From NCBI RefSeq assembly GCF_900625095.1, contig NZ_LR130760.1, forward strand, positions 676,417 to 740,416: a DNA stretch of 64,000 nucleotides. The letters are read 5' to 3'. The DNA comes from Acinetobacter ihumii. GTDB taxonomy: Bacteria; Pseudomonadota; Gammaproteobacteria; Pseudomonadales; Moraxellaceae. Of this stretch, positions 17,915 through 26,874 are shown one piece after another (positions within the stretch are counted from its first letter, which is position 1; the number at the start of each line of letters is the position of its first letter). The notes beneath the pieces were generated by a model, which ran no database searches, was not told the origin of the DNA, and saw nothing but the letters and a program-made list of their open reading frames with translations. Made by a program: the position numbers and the translations under genes.

Positions 17915-18922
17915 TTATTGTCCTTTTAAGGTATTTTGATAATAGCGCCATTGATCTTCAATCATTTTTTCAAGCCTACGCTTTGGTTTCCAGTTTAATT
18001 GTTGTTCAGCTTTAGAAATATCACCACCTATTTTTGCTAATTCAGTATGCGTATAAAGAGCATCATGGGTTTCAATCACGGCTTGGGTCTGCCCACTGAT
18101 AATGTTGATTAACTGCTGGATTGAAGTCAGCTCATTGTTAGCAATATTAAAACTTTCACAGCAATGCTGCTGCGTATTGAGCCAATACAAACTTGCAAAT
18201 ATAGCTTCACATACATCTAAAACATGAATAAAACTACGTTCAGCGGTCTGATCGTCAGTCTCTGAATTTTTTTGTAGCTCAAGTGAGTCACGTTGCATCG
18301 CTGCAACTTGTAAGGCTAAAGGCACAATATTTTTTGGCAATTGAACAATATTTTCACCCAGCACACCATGTTCAAAAGCACCGACGACATTAGACAGTCG
18401 CAAAATGGCGACTTTCCATTCGTTATCAGTTTTTGCTGTATCACGAATAATTTCCTCAACCATTTGCTGTGATTTGATATAAGGATTGTCATAAGCAAAA
18501 TTGAAAGTTTCTTCTTCTATAAAAGCATCTCCACTTTTGCCATATACAGCGATGCTGGACAAATGAACCAGTGTACGAACCCCAGTACGTTGCATTGAAC
18601 GCAGTAAGCTCATAACACAGCTTACGTTATCATTATAATATTCAAGAGGTTTCAGTCTGGATTCTTCAATTGATTTAAAGCCCGCAGTATGAATAACTGC
18701 GTCTATTGAATATTGCTCAAAAACTTTATTTAAGGCTGGCGTATTACGCACGTCCACTTTTACAAATGGAACATACATACCGGATATAAATTCAAGCCGC
18801 TCTAAAGTCTGTAAGGTTGCATTCGCCAAATTATCGACCAGAATAACTTCCTGACCTTGCGCCATTAGACTCAAAGCAATATGTGAACCAATAAAGCCTA
18901 AACCACCTGTCACCAAAATCAT
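17915..18922 (-). CDS. NAD-dependent epimerase/dehydratase, GalE-like, with altered active site
   Basis: The 335-aa extended SDR has the NAD motif TGGLGFIG (residues 5-12) and the GalE-like VIHTAGFKSIEES and LSSIAVYG blocks. The catalytic Tyr is in NPYIKSQQMVEE (Tyr148). The SDR lysine expected four residues later is Gln152. UDP-glucose 4-epimerases normally read Y-x-x-x-K, so a classical 4-epimerase reaction is doubtful; Lys150 is near but out of register. There is also a longer, Gln/Glu-rich loop around residues 215-230. It is divergent from tusD, with no sugar-pathway neighbours. It may bind a nucleotide sugar or NAD in another role. Confidence 0.8.
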   Translation of the reverse strand: MILVTGGLGFIGSHIALSLMAQGQEVILVDNLANATLQTLERLEFISGMYVPFVKVDVRNTPALNKVFEQYSIDAVIHTAGFKSIEESRLKPLEYYNDNVSCVMSLLRSMQRTGVRTLVHLSSIAVYGKSGDAFIEEETFNFAYDNPYIKSQQMVEEIIRDTAKTDNEWKVAILRLSNVVGAFEHGVLGENIVQLPKNIVPLALQVAAMQRDSLELQKNSETDDQTAERSFIHVLDVCEAIFASLYWLNTQQHCCESFNIANNELTSIQQLINIISGQTQAVIETHDALYTHTELAKIGGDISKAEQQLNWKPKRRLEKMIEDQWRYYQNTLKGQ

Positions 18923-18994
18923 TGTATACTTACCTACTTATTACGATGTGTAATGACTCGTTTTAACTGGACTCATCACCATAGTGAAATTTCA

Positions 18995-19363
18995 ATGAGC
19001 ACATTGCTGTTAATTACCTCTGCTCCTACATCTGTTCATGCATGGCATGCGTTGGGGGTTGCGCAGGCACTTCTTAAAAAAAGCGAAGTGTTTCATATTT
19101 TCTTTTACCAAGACGCGGTCAATGTTGCAAATGATTTGCAGTGGTTTCCCGATGACCAACGACTTTTGACTCAAGAATGGCAAAAGCTTGGAATTCCGTT
19201 GCCTGTTTGTGTCAGTGCTGCACTTAATCGTGGCATAAGCGACGATGAAAATGCCAAACGGCATCAACTTTCCAAATCCAATCTTGCCCAAGGTTTTGAG
19301 TTAGTGGGTCTGGGACATCTAGCAGATGCATTACAGTCTTCAGCACGTGTTATTCAATTCTAA
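18995..19363 (+). CDS. tusD: sulfurtransferase complex subunit TusD
   Basis: TusD is part of the TusBCD complex, which takes sulfur from TusA and passes it to TusE for 2-thiolation of U34 in tRNAs for Lys, Glu and Gln. The DsrE fold starts MSTLLLITSAPTSVHAWHAL, and the sulfur-carrying Cys is in LPVCVSAALNRG. I chose this ATG because it begins the DsrE fold directly; an in-frame ATG 14 codons upstream adds an unrelated His-rich stretch. First gene of tusDCBE. Confidence 0.9.
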   Translation: MSTLLLITSAPTSVHAWHALGVAQALLKKSEVFHIFFYQDAVNVANDLQWFPDDQRLLTQEWQKLGIPLPVCVSAALNRGISDDENAKRHQLSKSNLAQGFELVGLGHLADALQSSARVIQF

Positions 19364-19408
19364 ACATGTTTTGAAAAGACAGCGTGTTGCTTTTAAAAGG
19401 TAAATTGT

Positions 19409-19759
19409 GTGAAAACTGTACTCGTCATTTTAACCCAGTCCAATTTAAGTAGTTTGCAGGTGAATGAAAGCCTTTCCGCAACGATGGTACTTGCAACTTT
19501 TGGCACTCAAATTAAGGTGCTATTACAAGATGCTGCCTTAAGTTTGTTAAATTCAGACGTCCTATTTGATGGACTGAAACAAGCTTTCAAGCCAGCTTCT
19601 AATATGTTAGACAGTTTTGAATTTTATGATTTAACCCCAATTCTGGTTGAATCCAGATTTCAGGATCATGCTTTTGTTCGTGATTCAAATCAAGAGATTG
19701 AATTTATTCAATTTGATGCCGAGTTTATTCAATCTTTTAATCATGTATTGTATTGGTAA
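19409..19759 (+). CDS. tusC: sulfurtransferase complex subunit TusC
   Basis: This 116-aa DsrF-like protein is a structural member of the TusBCD heterohexamer. It starts with GTG after an AAAAGG ribosome site. The sequence is divergent from enteric TusC, but position between tusD and tusB and its length (enteric TusC about 119 aa) support the call. Confidence 0.82.
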   Translation: MKTVLVILTQSNLSSLQVNESLSATMVLATFGTQIKVLLQDAALSLLNSDVLFDGLKQAFKPASNMLDSFEFYDLTPILVESRFQDHAFVRDSNQEIEFIQFDAEFIQSFNHVLYW

Positions 19760-19772
19760 GGATAAACTGAAA

Positions 19773-20054
19773 ATGAAAGAGACCTTGTATCTGGTTCAGT
19801 CATCATCTGCTGCCACCCTACATGTTTTAAATAAACTTAAGCAAATTTATACCCGACAGGACCATGTCGTATTTTTAGGAGAATCTTTGGCGGTTTTGAC
19901 TGCTGCGGATTTAGCAGTATTTGCTTCTGCATATTGCATAGATTTTGAACACGTGTTGCTCAATCCAGATTTAACTTCTCAAATGAAAACTTTAAACTAC
20001 GCACAATTTGCAGATTTAATTTTGCAATTTGAGCGTTGTATTTCTCTTAAATAA
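19773..20054 (+). CDS. tusB: sulfurtransferase complex subunit TusB
   Basis: This 93-aa DsrH-like protein starts MKETLYLVQSSSAATLHVLN, typical of the family. I use the ATG at 19773, 13 bp after tusC; the frame is open further upstream but that part overlaps tusC. It is the small non-catalytic subunit of TusBCD. Confidence 0.82.
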   Translation: MKETLYLVQSSSAATLHVLNKLKQIYTRQDHVVFLGESLAVLTAADLAVFASAYCIDFEHVLLNPDLTSQMKTLNYAQFADLILQFERCISLK

Positions 20055-20085
20055 TTTAAATTTTTAATATTGCTTAGGCTATTTT

Positions 20086-20397
20086 ATGCAGTTAGAACTC
20101 GATCAAGATGGTCATTTGGTGGATTATTCAATCTGGAATGAACAAGTGGCTCAGCAGTTGGCTCAGTCTCTGGATTTAGAACTGAGCGCATGGCACTATG
20201 AAATCTTGGCTGCTGTACGTCAGTTCTATCAACAATTTGGGCATTCCCCAGCCACACGCCCTCTCATTAAATTTTTAATGAAAACAGTCAGTTCCGACAT
20301 TGACAATGCCCTGCTCCAGCAAAGATTTAATACAGGTTTAGTGGCTCGTCATTTAAGTCGTTTAGCGGGAATTCCTAAACCTGCAAATTGTCTATAG
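20086..20397 (+). CDS. tusE: sulfurtransferase TusE (DsrC family)
   Basis: TusE is the sulfur carrier that receives persulfide from TusD and delivers it to MnmA. The 103-aa protein has the DsrC features LSAWHYEILAAVRQFYQQFG and a C-terminal GIPKPANCL with the conserved penultimate cysteine. It closes the tusDCBE operon and is convergent with the EamA gene 15 bp away. Confidence 0.93.
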   Translation: MQLELDQDGHLVDYSIWNEQVAQQLAQSLDLELSAWHYEILAAVRQFYQQFGHSPATRPLIKFLMKTVSSDIDNALLQQRFNTGLVARHLSRLAGIPKPANCL

Positions 20398-20412
20398 GCT
20401 GCTTTCTGGTTT

Positions 20413-21282
20413 TTATGCAAAGCGCTTTGCACAAGCGACGCAAAAAATAATACCTATTGTAACGACTAACATGAGTGAAGTAATGGGTTCGTGTAGAAGC
20501 ACAGCCGCTAGTCCCAACCCCATCAAAGGTTGTAATAATTGTAATTGTCCAACTGTGGCGATTCCACCCTGCGCTAAGCCTTGATACCAGAAGAAAAAAC
20601 CAATTAACATACTAAATAGCGAAACATACATTAGCGCAAAGAAGCCTGAAATAGACAGCTCAATATTGTCCTGCTTGGCATAACTTATGTACGTTAAAAG
20701 CAGCATCGCGGGCAATGAAATTACTAAGGCCCAGCATATCACCTGCCAGCCGCCTAATTTCCTAGAAAGTTTCGCGCCTTCTGCATACCCCAGACCACAG
20801 ACAATAATCGCTGCAAGCATATATAAAGTTCCCCAGAGATTTGCAGCATCTGGCGTGGCTTCCAAGCCGATATATAGTACGACTAATGCACTGCCAGTAA
20901 GTGCAAATAACCAAAACATCATTCTTGGTCGCTCACCACCGCGTAAAACAGCAAATACGGCGGTACTTAAAGGCAATAAACCCACAAACACAATTGAGTA
21001 AGCAGCATGAACATATTGCAAAGCCAATGCAGTAAAAAGTGGAAATCCGATCACCACACCGATTGCCACATAAATGAGTGAATATTGATCTTGTCTGCTC
21101 GGTCGTTTGACCTTGAAATATTTTAGCAATAGTAGCGCAATAACAGCCGCAATCGTAGCCCGAAGTCCAGTGACCAGCCATGGATTTAAATCCATGACGA
21201 CAATGCGTGTAGCAGGTAAAGACCCTGAAAATATCAATACTCCCATAAAACCATAGAGCCACGCTAAAACCTGTGAATTCAT
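20413..21282 (-). CDS. DMT family (EamA) transporter
   Basis: The 289-aa protein has about ten hydrophobic helices in two EamA repeats; the second ends with LLQPLMGLGLAAVLLHEPIT, the typical end block. It probably exports an amino acid or other small metabolite across the inner membrane. It is divergent from a MocR-type regulator with 123 bp between starts and a long palindrome there, so it is the likely target of that regulator. Confidence 0.88.
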   Translation of the reverse strand: MNSQVLAWLYGFMGVLIFSGSLPATRIVVMDLNPWLVTGLRATIAAVIALLLLKYFKVKRPSRQDQYSLIYVAIGVVIGFPLFTALALQYVHAAYSIVFVGLLPLSTAVFAVLRGGERPRMMFWLFALTGSALVVLYIGLEATPDAANLWGTLYMLAAIIVCGLGYAEGAKLSRKLGGWQVICWALVISLPAMLLLTYISYAKQDNIELSISGFFALMYVSLFSMLIGFFFWYQGLAQGGIATVGQLQLLQPLMGLGLAAVLLHEPITSLMLVVTIGIIFCVACAKRFA

Positions 21283-21347
21283 TTCTTTTATCCTGATATG
21301 ACTTATTGTTTTTATAAAGGCATGCTATGTTATGAACCACACACAAT

Positions 21348-21375
21348 CCAATACAATTTTAAATAACTGTATTGG
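21348..21375. promoter_or_regulatory. putative MocR operator between the EamA and MocR genes
   Basis: CCAATACA-N12-TGTATTGG is a perfect 8-bp inverted repeat with half-sites about two helical turns apart. It lies in the shared divergent region, 31 bp before the regulator start. MocR/GntR dimers bind such sites. Confidence 0.5.
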
Positions 21376-21405
21376 TACATTTAAAAGTACAGTACAGGTT
21401 GATTC

Positions 21406-22806
21406 ATGCATATGACCAAAATCGAACGTGTTATCTCACATATAAATGGTCAAATCAGAAGTCGTCATTTACAACCCGGCATGCGTCTGAGTTCAGTCAG
21501 AGCATTGGCAAAAGAATTGAATTTTTCGATATCAACTGTAGTTGAAGCTTACGAAAGAATGGCATCCATGGGAATTATTGAATCACGTGTGGGTTCTGGT
21601 TTTTTTGTTAGTACACCGCTTGAACCGCTTATGTTGTCTCATGTTAATAGCAACCGAGATAAAGAGCTTGATCCCTTACATATTTCCAGACAACTTCTTG
21701 AGGCTGCACCGAACTTAATCAAACCGGGTTGCGGCTGGTTACCAGATGAATGGATGCCACATGAAAGTTTACGCAAAGCAATTCGTGACGCATCCAAAAT
21801 TGCAACTTTTGAACTAATGAACTATTCCTCTCCATTAGGTTTATTAAATTTACGTGAACTGCTGGCACGCCGATTATATACAAGAGGTATAGAAGTTAAT
21901 GCTGAACAGGTGTTATTAACCGATTCAGGATCATATGCACTTGATCTCATTTGTCGTTTTTTATTAAAACCTGATGATGTTGTTTTAGTCGATGATCCTT
22001 GTTATTTCAATTTTCAGGCTTTACTAAAAGTACATCAAGTCAAGGCAGTGGGAATTCCGTTTACAGCTTACGGCCCTGATATACAGGCATTTAAACACGC
22101 TATTCATGAGTTTCAACCCAGACTTTACATTACTAATTCGGGCATTCATAACCCTACAGGGGCAACGGTATCACATGCTGTTGCTCATCAACTGCTTAGT
22201 TTGATTGAACAGTCCCAAATGATTGTGGTGGAAGATGATATTTTTGCAGACTTTGAAAGCACGCCTTCTCCAAGGTTAAGTGCTTTGGATAATCTTCAAA
22301 ACAGTATATATATTGGTAGCTTTTCCAAAACCCTTTCTGCTTCGGTGCGTTGTGGTTATATTGTGACAAAAAGTGAATGGATTGACCGTTTAATTGATCT
22401 AAAAATTTCAACCAGTTTTAGCCATAGCAATTTTTCTGCCCAGATTTTATACAAGGCTTTGACTGATGGGGGGTATCGTAAACATATGGAACAACTCAGA
22501 TTACGATTGTCTGAGGCCACTCGATATACCATTCAAAAGCTTGAATCTATGGGTATTAAGCCGTGGATTGTGCCGAAAGCAGGTATATTTATATGGTGTG
22601 AATTGCCAAAAGATATCGATGTGAAGAAAATGGCAGCTTACTGCGCTGAACATCAAATGATACTTGCATTAGGAAATTCATTTAGCCAATCAGAAAAGTT
22701 TAGCCAATATTTAAGATTTAATGTCGCACAATGTATGAATCCAGATGTTTTTAAAGTACTGAAATCTGCACTTGAGGTGGCAAAAGTAAAATCTGAACAT
22801 TCTTGA
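21406..22806 (+). CDS. MocR family regulator (GntR HTH fused to class I aminotransferase domain)
   Basis: The N-terminal winged helix (about residues 5-75; LSSVRALAKELNFSISTVVEAYERM) is followed by a fold-type I PLP domain. The PLP lysine is in IYIGSFSKTLSASVRCGY, and NSGIHNPTGATVS and VVEDDIFADF are the typical PLP-site blocks. Members sense an amino acid or vitamin B6 through PLP and regulate a neighbouring gene, here most likely the divergent EamA exporter. The 466-aa length is typical. Confidence 0.92.
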   Translation: MHMTKIERVISHINGQIRSRHLQPGMRLSSVRALAKELNFSISTVVEAYERMASMGIIESRVGSGFFVSTPLEPLMLSHVNSNRDKELDPLHISRQLLEAAPNLIKPGCGWLPDEWMPHESLRKAIRDASKIATFELMNYSSPLGLLNLRELLARRLYTRGIEVNAEQVLLTDSGSYALDLICRFLLKPDDVVLVDDPCYFNFQALLKVHQVKAVGIPFTAYGPDIQAFKHAIHEFQPRLYITNSGIHNPTGATVSHAVAHQLLSLIEQSQMIVVEDDIFADFESTPSPRLSALDNLQNSIYIGSFSKTLSASVRCGYIVTKSEWIDRLIDLKISTSFSHSNFSAQILYKALTDGGYRKHMEQLRLRLSEATRYTIQKLESMGIKPWIVPKAGIFIWCELPKDIDVKKMAAYCAEHQMILALGNSFSQSEKFSQYLRFNVAQCMNPDVFKVLKSALEVAKVKSEHS

Positions 22807-22823
22807 AATGACACGTAAGAGAT

Positions 22824-23309
22824 TTATGCTTTCTTATCCTGAGCATATGGCATCGCATCAAAATAGCGAGGGTTCGGTTGAACCATAACCTGTTTCGCCG
22901 AAATAGGCTCACCGCATTCTGAACAAATTAAAACAGGTTTAAAAACTTTCCCGCAGCTTTTATGTTGGTATAGCATAGGAGCACCGATACCCTGATCCAT
23001 CCATTTATCCGCCCAATTTGCCATTGACAGCAAAACAGGATAAAGCTCCAAACCTTTCTCAGTAAGTCGATATTCAAATCGCTCCTGACGGTCCACATAC
23101 GGGGTTTTAACTAAAATTCCATGATCAACCAAACGTTTTAAGCGTTCTGAAAGTACATGCCGTGTTACACCCAAATTCGCCTGAAAATCGTCAAAACGGC
23201 GAATCCCCATAAAACTATTGCGCAAAATCAGCATGGTCCAGCGATCACCGATAATGGATGATGTACGCGCAATCGAACAGGGTTGTTCACCAATATTATC
23301 CCATTTCAT
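22824..23309 (-). CDS. HxlR family winged-helix transcriptional regulator
   Basis: The first 110 residues are an HxlR (DUF24) winged helix: CSIARTSSIIGDRWTMLILR and RFDDFQANLGVTRHVLSERL. A C-terminal extension contains SCGKVFKPVLICSECGEPI, three cysteines that look like part of a zinc ribbon. I start at the ATG before KWDNIGEQPC, which has AAGGA upstream. It follows modA on the same strand after 95 bp and may have its own promoter. Target unknown. Confidence 0.88.
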   Translation of the reverse strand: MKWDNIGEQPCSIARTSSIIGDRWTMLILRNSFMGIRRFDDFQANLGVTRHVLSERLKRLVDHGILVKTPYVDRQERFEYRLTEKGLELYPVLLSMANWADKWMDQGIGAPMLYQHKSCGKVFKPVLICSECGEPISAKQVMVQPNPRYFDAMPYAQDKKA

Positions 23310-23404
23310 GACCAATCCTTTATTCTGGGTTATAACAACGCTCTATTACATACCATGATTGATAAGATCACAATATGAAATTGTATGCTTTGTTCAGGCA
23401 ATGA

Positions 23405-24169
23405 CTATCGACGCTTGTAGGTAAATCCATAATTAAGCCACAAGGCTTTTACCTGAGCATTGTTTAAAAGCAACTTTTCAAACTGATTTGCATCTTTATT
23501 ATTATCGCCTTGTTTTGTCAAAGTTATATAATAATCAATGGGGTCATGAGTTTTGGCTGGGAAAATGCCCATCATTTTGACTTTTTTACTGGTCAACGCT
23601 TGAGTTTGATAACTAATACCGACATCACACTTACCATTTTGTACAGCATCAATGAGTGTCTGATCGTCACTATTTTCCACAATGCGTGAACCTAGATTCG
23701 ACATCCATCCCAAACTATTTAAACTTTGTTTAGTGAATGAACCTAATGCACTTTTATTGAGATCAGCAGTACATAAATAACCTTTGAATGCCTGAGCAAA
23801 GTTAAAATGTCGGCTCGGTCCAAAAGGAATATCCATATTGACTGATGTAATAGCAACCAATTGATTACTCGTTAAATATTTAGGACGATTTTTATTAATT
23901 CCATTATTTTGCGCGAGAGTGTGCAAACTTGCTTTATTGGTTGAAATAAAAATATCCGCCCCATAACTTTGTTGCATGTGTTGAGTAAGACTCATCTCTT
24001 CTTCAAATACAGCTGTGACTTTACTGCTCGGATATTGCTGCTGGTATAATTTAATGATGTCATTTAAAGCATGATCTACACTGGATTCAGCATAAATTCT
24101 GACTTCCCCAGCACATACAAAACTTGTGGTCATACACAAACATGAAAACAAACCCAATTTTTTAAACAT
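23405..24169 (-). CDS. modA: ModA-like molybdate/oxyanion-binding protein
   Basis: This is a periplasmic solute-binding protein of the ModA family, with a signal peptide (residues 1-20, LFSCLCMTTSFVCAG). The first oxyanion loop (EVRIYAESSVDHAL) keeps the double Ser, but the second, usually an SS-rich loop after VxxxF, reads VFEEEMSLTQHMQ, with acidic residues in place of the usual small polar ones. Ligand specificity may therefore differ. It ends the molybdenum cofactor run, but no modB or modC permease genes are in the window, so its transport partner is elsewhere or absent. Confidence 0.8.
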   Translation of the reverse strand: MFKKLGLFSCLCMTTSFVCAGEVRIYAESSVDHALNDIIKLYQQQYPSSKVTAVFEEEMSLTQHMQQSYGADIFISTNKASLHTLAQNNGINKNRPKYLTSNQLVAITSVNMDIPFGPSRHFNFAQAFKGYLCTADLNKSALGSFTKQSLNSLGWMSNLGSRIVENSDDQTLIDAVQNGKCDVGISYQTQALTSKKVKMMGIFPAKTHDPIDYYITLTKQGDNNKDANQFEKLLLNNAQVKALWLNYGFTYKRR

Positions 24170-24213
24170 GATCGCCCTTTTATTTTAAATCGCTATCTCA
24201 CTTTTTGATCAGC

Positions 24214-25437
24214 TTAAATAAATAACCCATGTACAAGCTCACCTGTTTCAATTTTACGTCCCGCAGGAATACGAATCAAACAGTTGCTTTGTATCAGATT
24301 ACTCAGCATATGCGATTGTTGCTTGGGTAAGGCTCTAACTTCAAGTGTGCTTTCATTAAAAGTTGCAACCATGCGTAAAAAACGTTCACGTGCATCTGGT
24401 TTAATCGCATGGGTTATTTTGGCAGTGAACCATGAAGGAATTTGGCGTTTATTTTGCAATGCATCGAGTAAAAGCTTGCCATAGATTTGCATACATACAT
24501 ACACAGCGGCTGGGTTGCCCGGTAAGCCTAGCAAGTAGCAATGATGCTCAAGATTCTGATATGAACCAAAATACAAAGGCTTACCCGGCTTTTGTGCAAC
24601 TTTCCAGAACATTTGTTTGAAACCTGCTTCAAATGAACATGGACGTACAAAATCATAATCTCCTACAGAGACACCACCTGTCGTAATAATCACGTCATAT
24701 TCATTTTTTAAACGTTCAAAATGTGCTGTCACATCATGTGCCTGATCTGCGACATGAATGATTTGAGCAGTAATGCCATATTGCTGTAGCCAATTTTCTA
24801 ATAATGGACCATTTGCATCAAAAATTTGTGATTCACTTAGGCTATTTTGATCCAGTGCAATTTCATCCCCCGTAATAAGAACCGCGACTTTGGGCGGACG
24901 ATAAACATTTAAAGTTTGAATGCCTGCCATACTCAGCGCAGCTAAACTCCCGATATTCAGAAACTGTCCGACATCGGCCAATAATTGCCCTTGAGCCAAT
25001 TCCTCACCTGTTCTTCGGATATCGACATTTGCTGCCAAGTGATCGGTAATACAGATTTGATGTTTCGATAACTGCTCTACAATTTCCTGTCGGGCAACTG
25101 TCGTGGTGCCTTGCGGTAGTTTACCACCGGTAAAAATACGAACTGCCTGACCATGTTCCAGCACCAACGGGCTTGCACTGCCCGCTCGAATCTCACCAAT
25201 GAGTTCAAAAGTTTGATGCCTTGCATCACTTTGATCTGAACATAAGGCATATCCATCGACTGCACTCTGATCAAAATGAGGTAAATTAATTGAGGAATAA
25301 ACCGTACCTGATAGATATCTGCTTAGGCTATTCTTTAAGGGCATGGCCACACTTGGCAACGTTACAGGTGTATTTACAATGCTTTGTATCGCCTCATCGA
25401 CTGTCATTAAGCCATGCTCATAACCACATGCGGACAT
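24214..25437 (-). CDS. moeA: molybdopterin molybdenumtransferase MoeA
   Basis: MoeA inserts molybdenum into adenylated molybdopterin. The 407-aa protein shows LPHFDQSAVDGYAL near residue 55, the GDEI block in VAVLITGDEIALD, ITTGGVSVGDYDFVR and LPGNPAAVYV. Its start codon overlaps the moaCB stop (TAATG), so the two are translationally coupled. Confidence 0.93.
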   Translation of the reverse strand: MSACGYEHGLMTVDEAIQSIVNTPVTLPSVAMPLKNSLSRYLSGTVYSSINLPHFDQSAVDGYALCSDQSDARHQTFELIGEIRAGSASPLVLEHGQAVRIFTGGKLPQGTTTVARQEIVEQLSKHQICITDHLAANVDIRRTGEELAQGQLLADVGQFLNIGSLAALSMAGIQTLNVYRPPKVAVLITGDEIALDQNSLSESQIFDANGPLLENWLQQYGITAQIIHVADQAHDVTAHFERLKNEYDVIITTGGVSVGDYDFVRPCSFEAGFKQMFWKVAQKPGKPLYFGSYQNLEHHCYLLGLPGNPAAVYVCMQIYGKLLLDALQNKRQIPSWFTAKITHAIKPDARERFLRMVATFNESTLEVRALPKQQSHMLSNLIQSNCLIRIPAGRKIETGELVHGLFI

Positions 25438-26360
25438 TATTCGTAACCTCCAGGATGCGGTAAATCACGGCAGACCTCAAAAATATGAACCAATGCTGGC
25501 AAAAGTGCTGCCATGGATTCTGTTGCACCGCCCCGACTACCCGGCAAAGTCAATATCAATGAACGGTCAATAAACCCAGCTACACCACGTGACATTGCCG
25601 CATATGGTGTACGACGCTGACCAAATGCACGCGCAGCTTCCATCAAACCATCAAGTTTACGTTCCAGTAAAGGTTCAAGGGTATCTACTGTAATATCCCG
25701 TTGACCTATGCCTGTTCCGCCGACCGTAATCACACAGGCATAAGACTGGGCGAATTCAAGCACGACATCTTTGAGTTGATCAGATTCATCAGGCAATACC
25801 TGATAATGAATAGGGCTAAAACCTGCTTCTTCAAGCGTATCAACCACTGATTTGCCTGCGGTATCTGGTTTTCTCCCTGAAGCAACACTGTCGGAAAGTA
25901 CAATCACAGCAGCAGAAACGGCTTGTTTTAAAGTCCGTTTAAAATGAGATTTACCCCCTTTTTTCTTTAATAATTTACACTGATCCAAGACCAAATCTTC
26001 AGGTTCACAGTGTGGTTTCAACATGTCGTATAAGGTCAGTCCTGCAATGCTGGCTGCGGTCAAAGCTTCCATTTCGACGCCTGTAGGACCAATGGTTTCG
26101 ACCGTAGTTAAAATTTCGACAAAGTTTTCGTGCAATTCATAGTCTACTTCAGCACGATAAATAGGCAACGGATGGCAAAGTGGAATCAACTCATCTGTCC
26201 GTTTTGCCGCTAAAATGCCTGCGATACGACCTGTTTTTAACGCATCGCCTTTTTCAGTATTTCCCTGACGTAGTAACTCGATACAATGTGGCGGTGCATA
26301 TAAAATTGCTTGTGCTTCTGCAACACGATAACTTTCAGGTTTCATGCCTACATTTTTCAT
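25437..26360 (-). CDS. moaCB: bifunctional MoaC-MoaB fusion, molybdenum cofactor biosynthesis
   Basis: Residues 1-150 are MoaC (cyclic pyranopterin monophosphate synthase): TGRIAGILAAKRTDELIPLCHPLP and EMEALTAASIAGLTLYDM. Residues about 158-305 are a MoaB/MogA-type molybdopterin adenylyltransferase domain: VIVLSDSVASGRKPDTAG, GGTGIGQRDITVDTLEPL and the LPGSRGGATESM end. The fusion joins an early and a late step of the pathway. It sits between moaE and moeA. Confidence 0.92.
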   Translation of the reverse strand: MKNVGMKPESYRVAEAQAILYAPPHCIELLRQGNTEKGDALKTGRIAGILAAKRTDELIPLCHPLPIYRAEVDYELHENFVEILTTVETIGPTGVEMEALTAASIAGLTLYDMLKPHCEPEDLVLDQCKLLKKKGGKSHFKRTLKQAVSAAVIVLSDSVASGRKPDTAGKSVVDTLEEAGFSPIHYQVLPDESDQLKDVVLEFAQSYACVITVGGTGIGQRDITVDTLEPLLERKLDGLMEAARAFGQRRTPYAAMSRGVAGFIDRSLILTLPGSRGGATESMAALLPALVHIFEVCRDLPHPGGYE

Positions 26361-26381
26361 TGATTATCCTGCTGATCAAAA

Positions 26382-26873
26382 TTAGTGCTGGTGATCGTGT
26401 TGATGGTGTCCAATATGTGGTTCACTATGATGATGATCGTGATCTTTACGAATGCAACAGCCCTCTACGAACTGACTGCTTCCATCGGTATAAAACTCTT
26501 CCTTCCAAATCGGAACTTCGTGTTTAACTCGCTCTACGGCCTCTTCACAGGCAGCAAAAGCTTCACGGCGGTGAGGCGCATAAGCAACGGCTAAAATAGC
26601 GGTGCCGCCAACGTCCAAATAACCGATTCGATGAATCACACGTACATAGGATACGCCATATTTTTCAGTAATTTCCTGTTCGATCTGTCGGATCATTTTT
26701 TCTGCAACAGGTGTATAAGCTGTATATTTTAATGCTTGAACACCACGCCCTTGATGATGATTTCTCACCGTGCCCTGAAAAATACCAATTCCTCCGCACT
26801 CAGGAAACTGCTGAATTGAATCAAAATGATCCAGATCAAATTCATTCGGCTGTATTCGTTGAAACGCTTTCAT
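26382..26873 (-). CDS. moaE: molybdopterin synthase catalytic subunit MoaE with His-rich tail
   Basis: MoaE with MoaD thiolates the precursor to molybdopterin. Family blocks include GGIGIFQGTVRNHHQGRGV, LEYTAY-like ALKYTAYTPVAEKM, HRIGYLDVGGTAILVAV-like block and VPIWKEEFYTDGSSQFVEG with the catalytic Lys. After the normal end (about residue 140) there is a tail with ten His in the last 19 residues (HDHHHSEPHIGHHQHDHQH), which could bind Ni, Zn or Cu. Confidence 0.92.
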   Translation of the reverse strand: MKAFQRIQPNEFDLDHFDSIQQFPECGGIGIFQGTVRNHHQGRGVQALKYTAYTPVAEKMIRQIEQEITEKYGVSYVRVIHRIGYLDVGGTAILAVAYAPHRREAFAACEEAVERVKHEVPIWKEEFYTDGSSQFVEGCCIRKDHDHHHSEPHIGHHQHDHQH

Positions 26874-26874
26874 T

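Noticed and set aside
20413..20430. Palindrome GCAAAGCGCTTTGC near the tusE-EamA junction
   Set aside because: It falls within the last codons of the EamA gene (Ala-Lys-Arg-Phe-Ala) and has no T-run, so codon use explains it.
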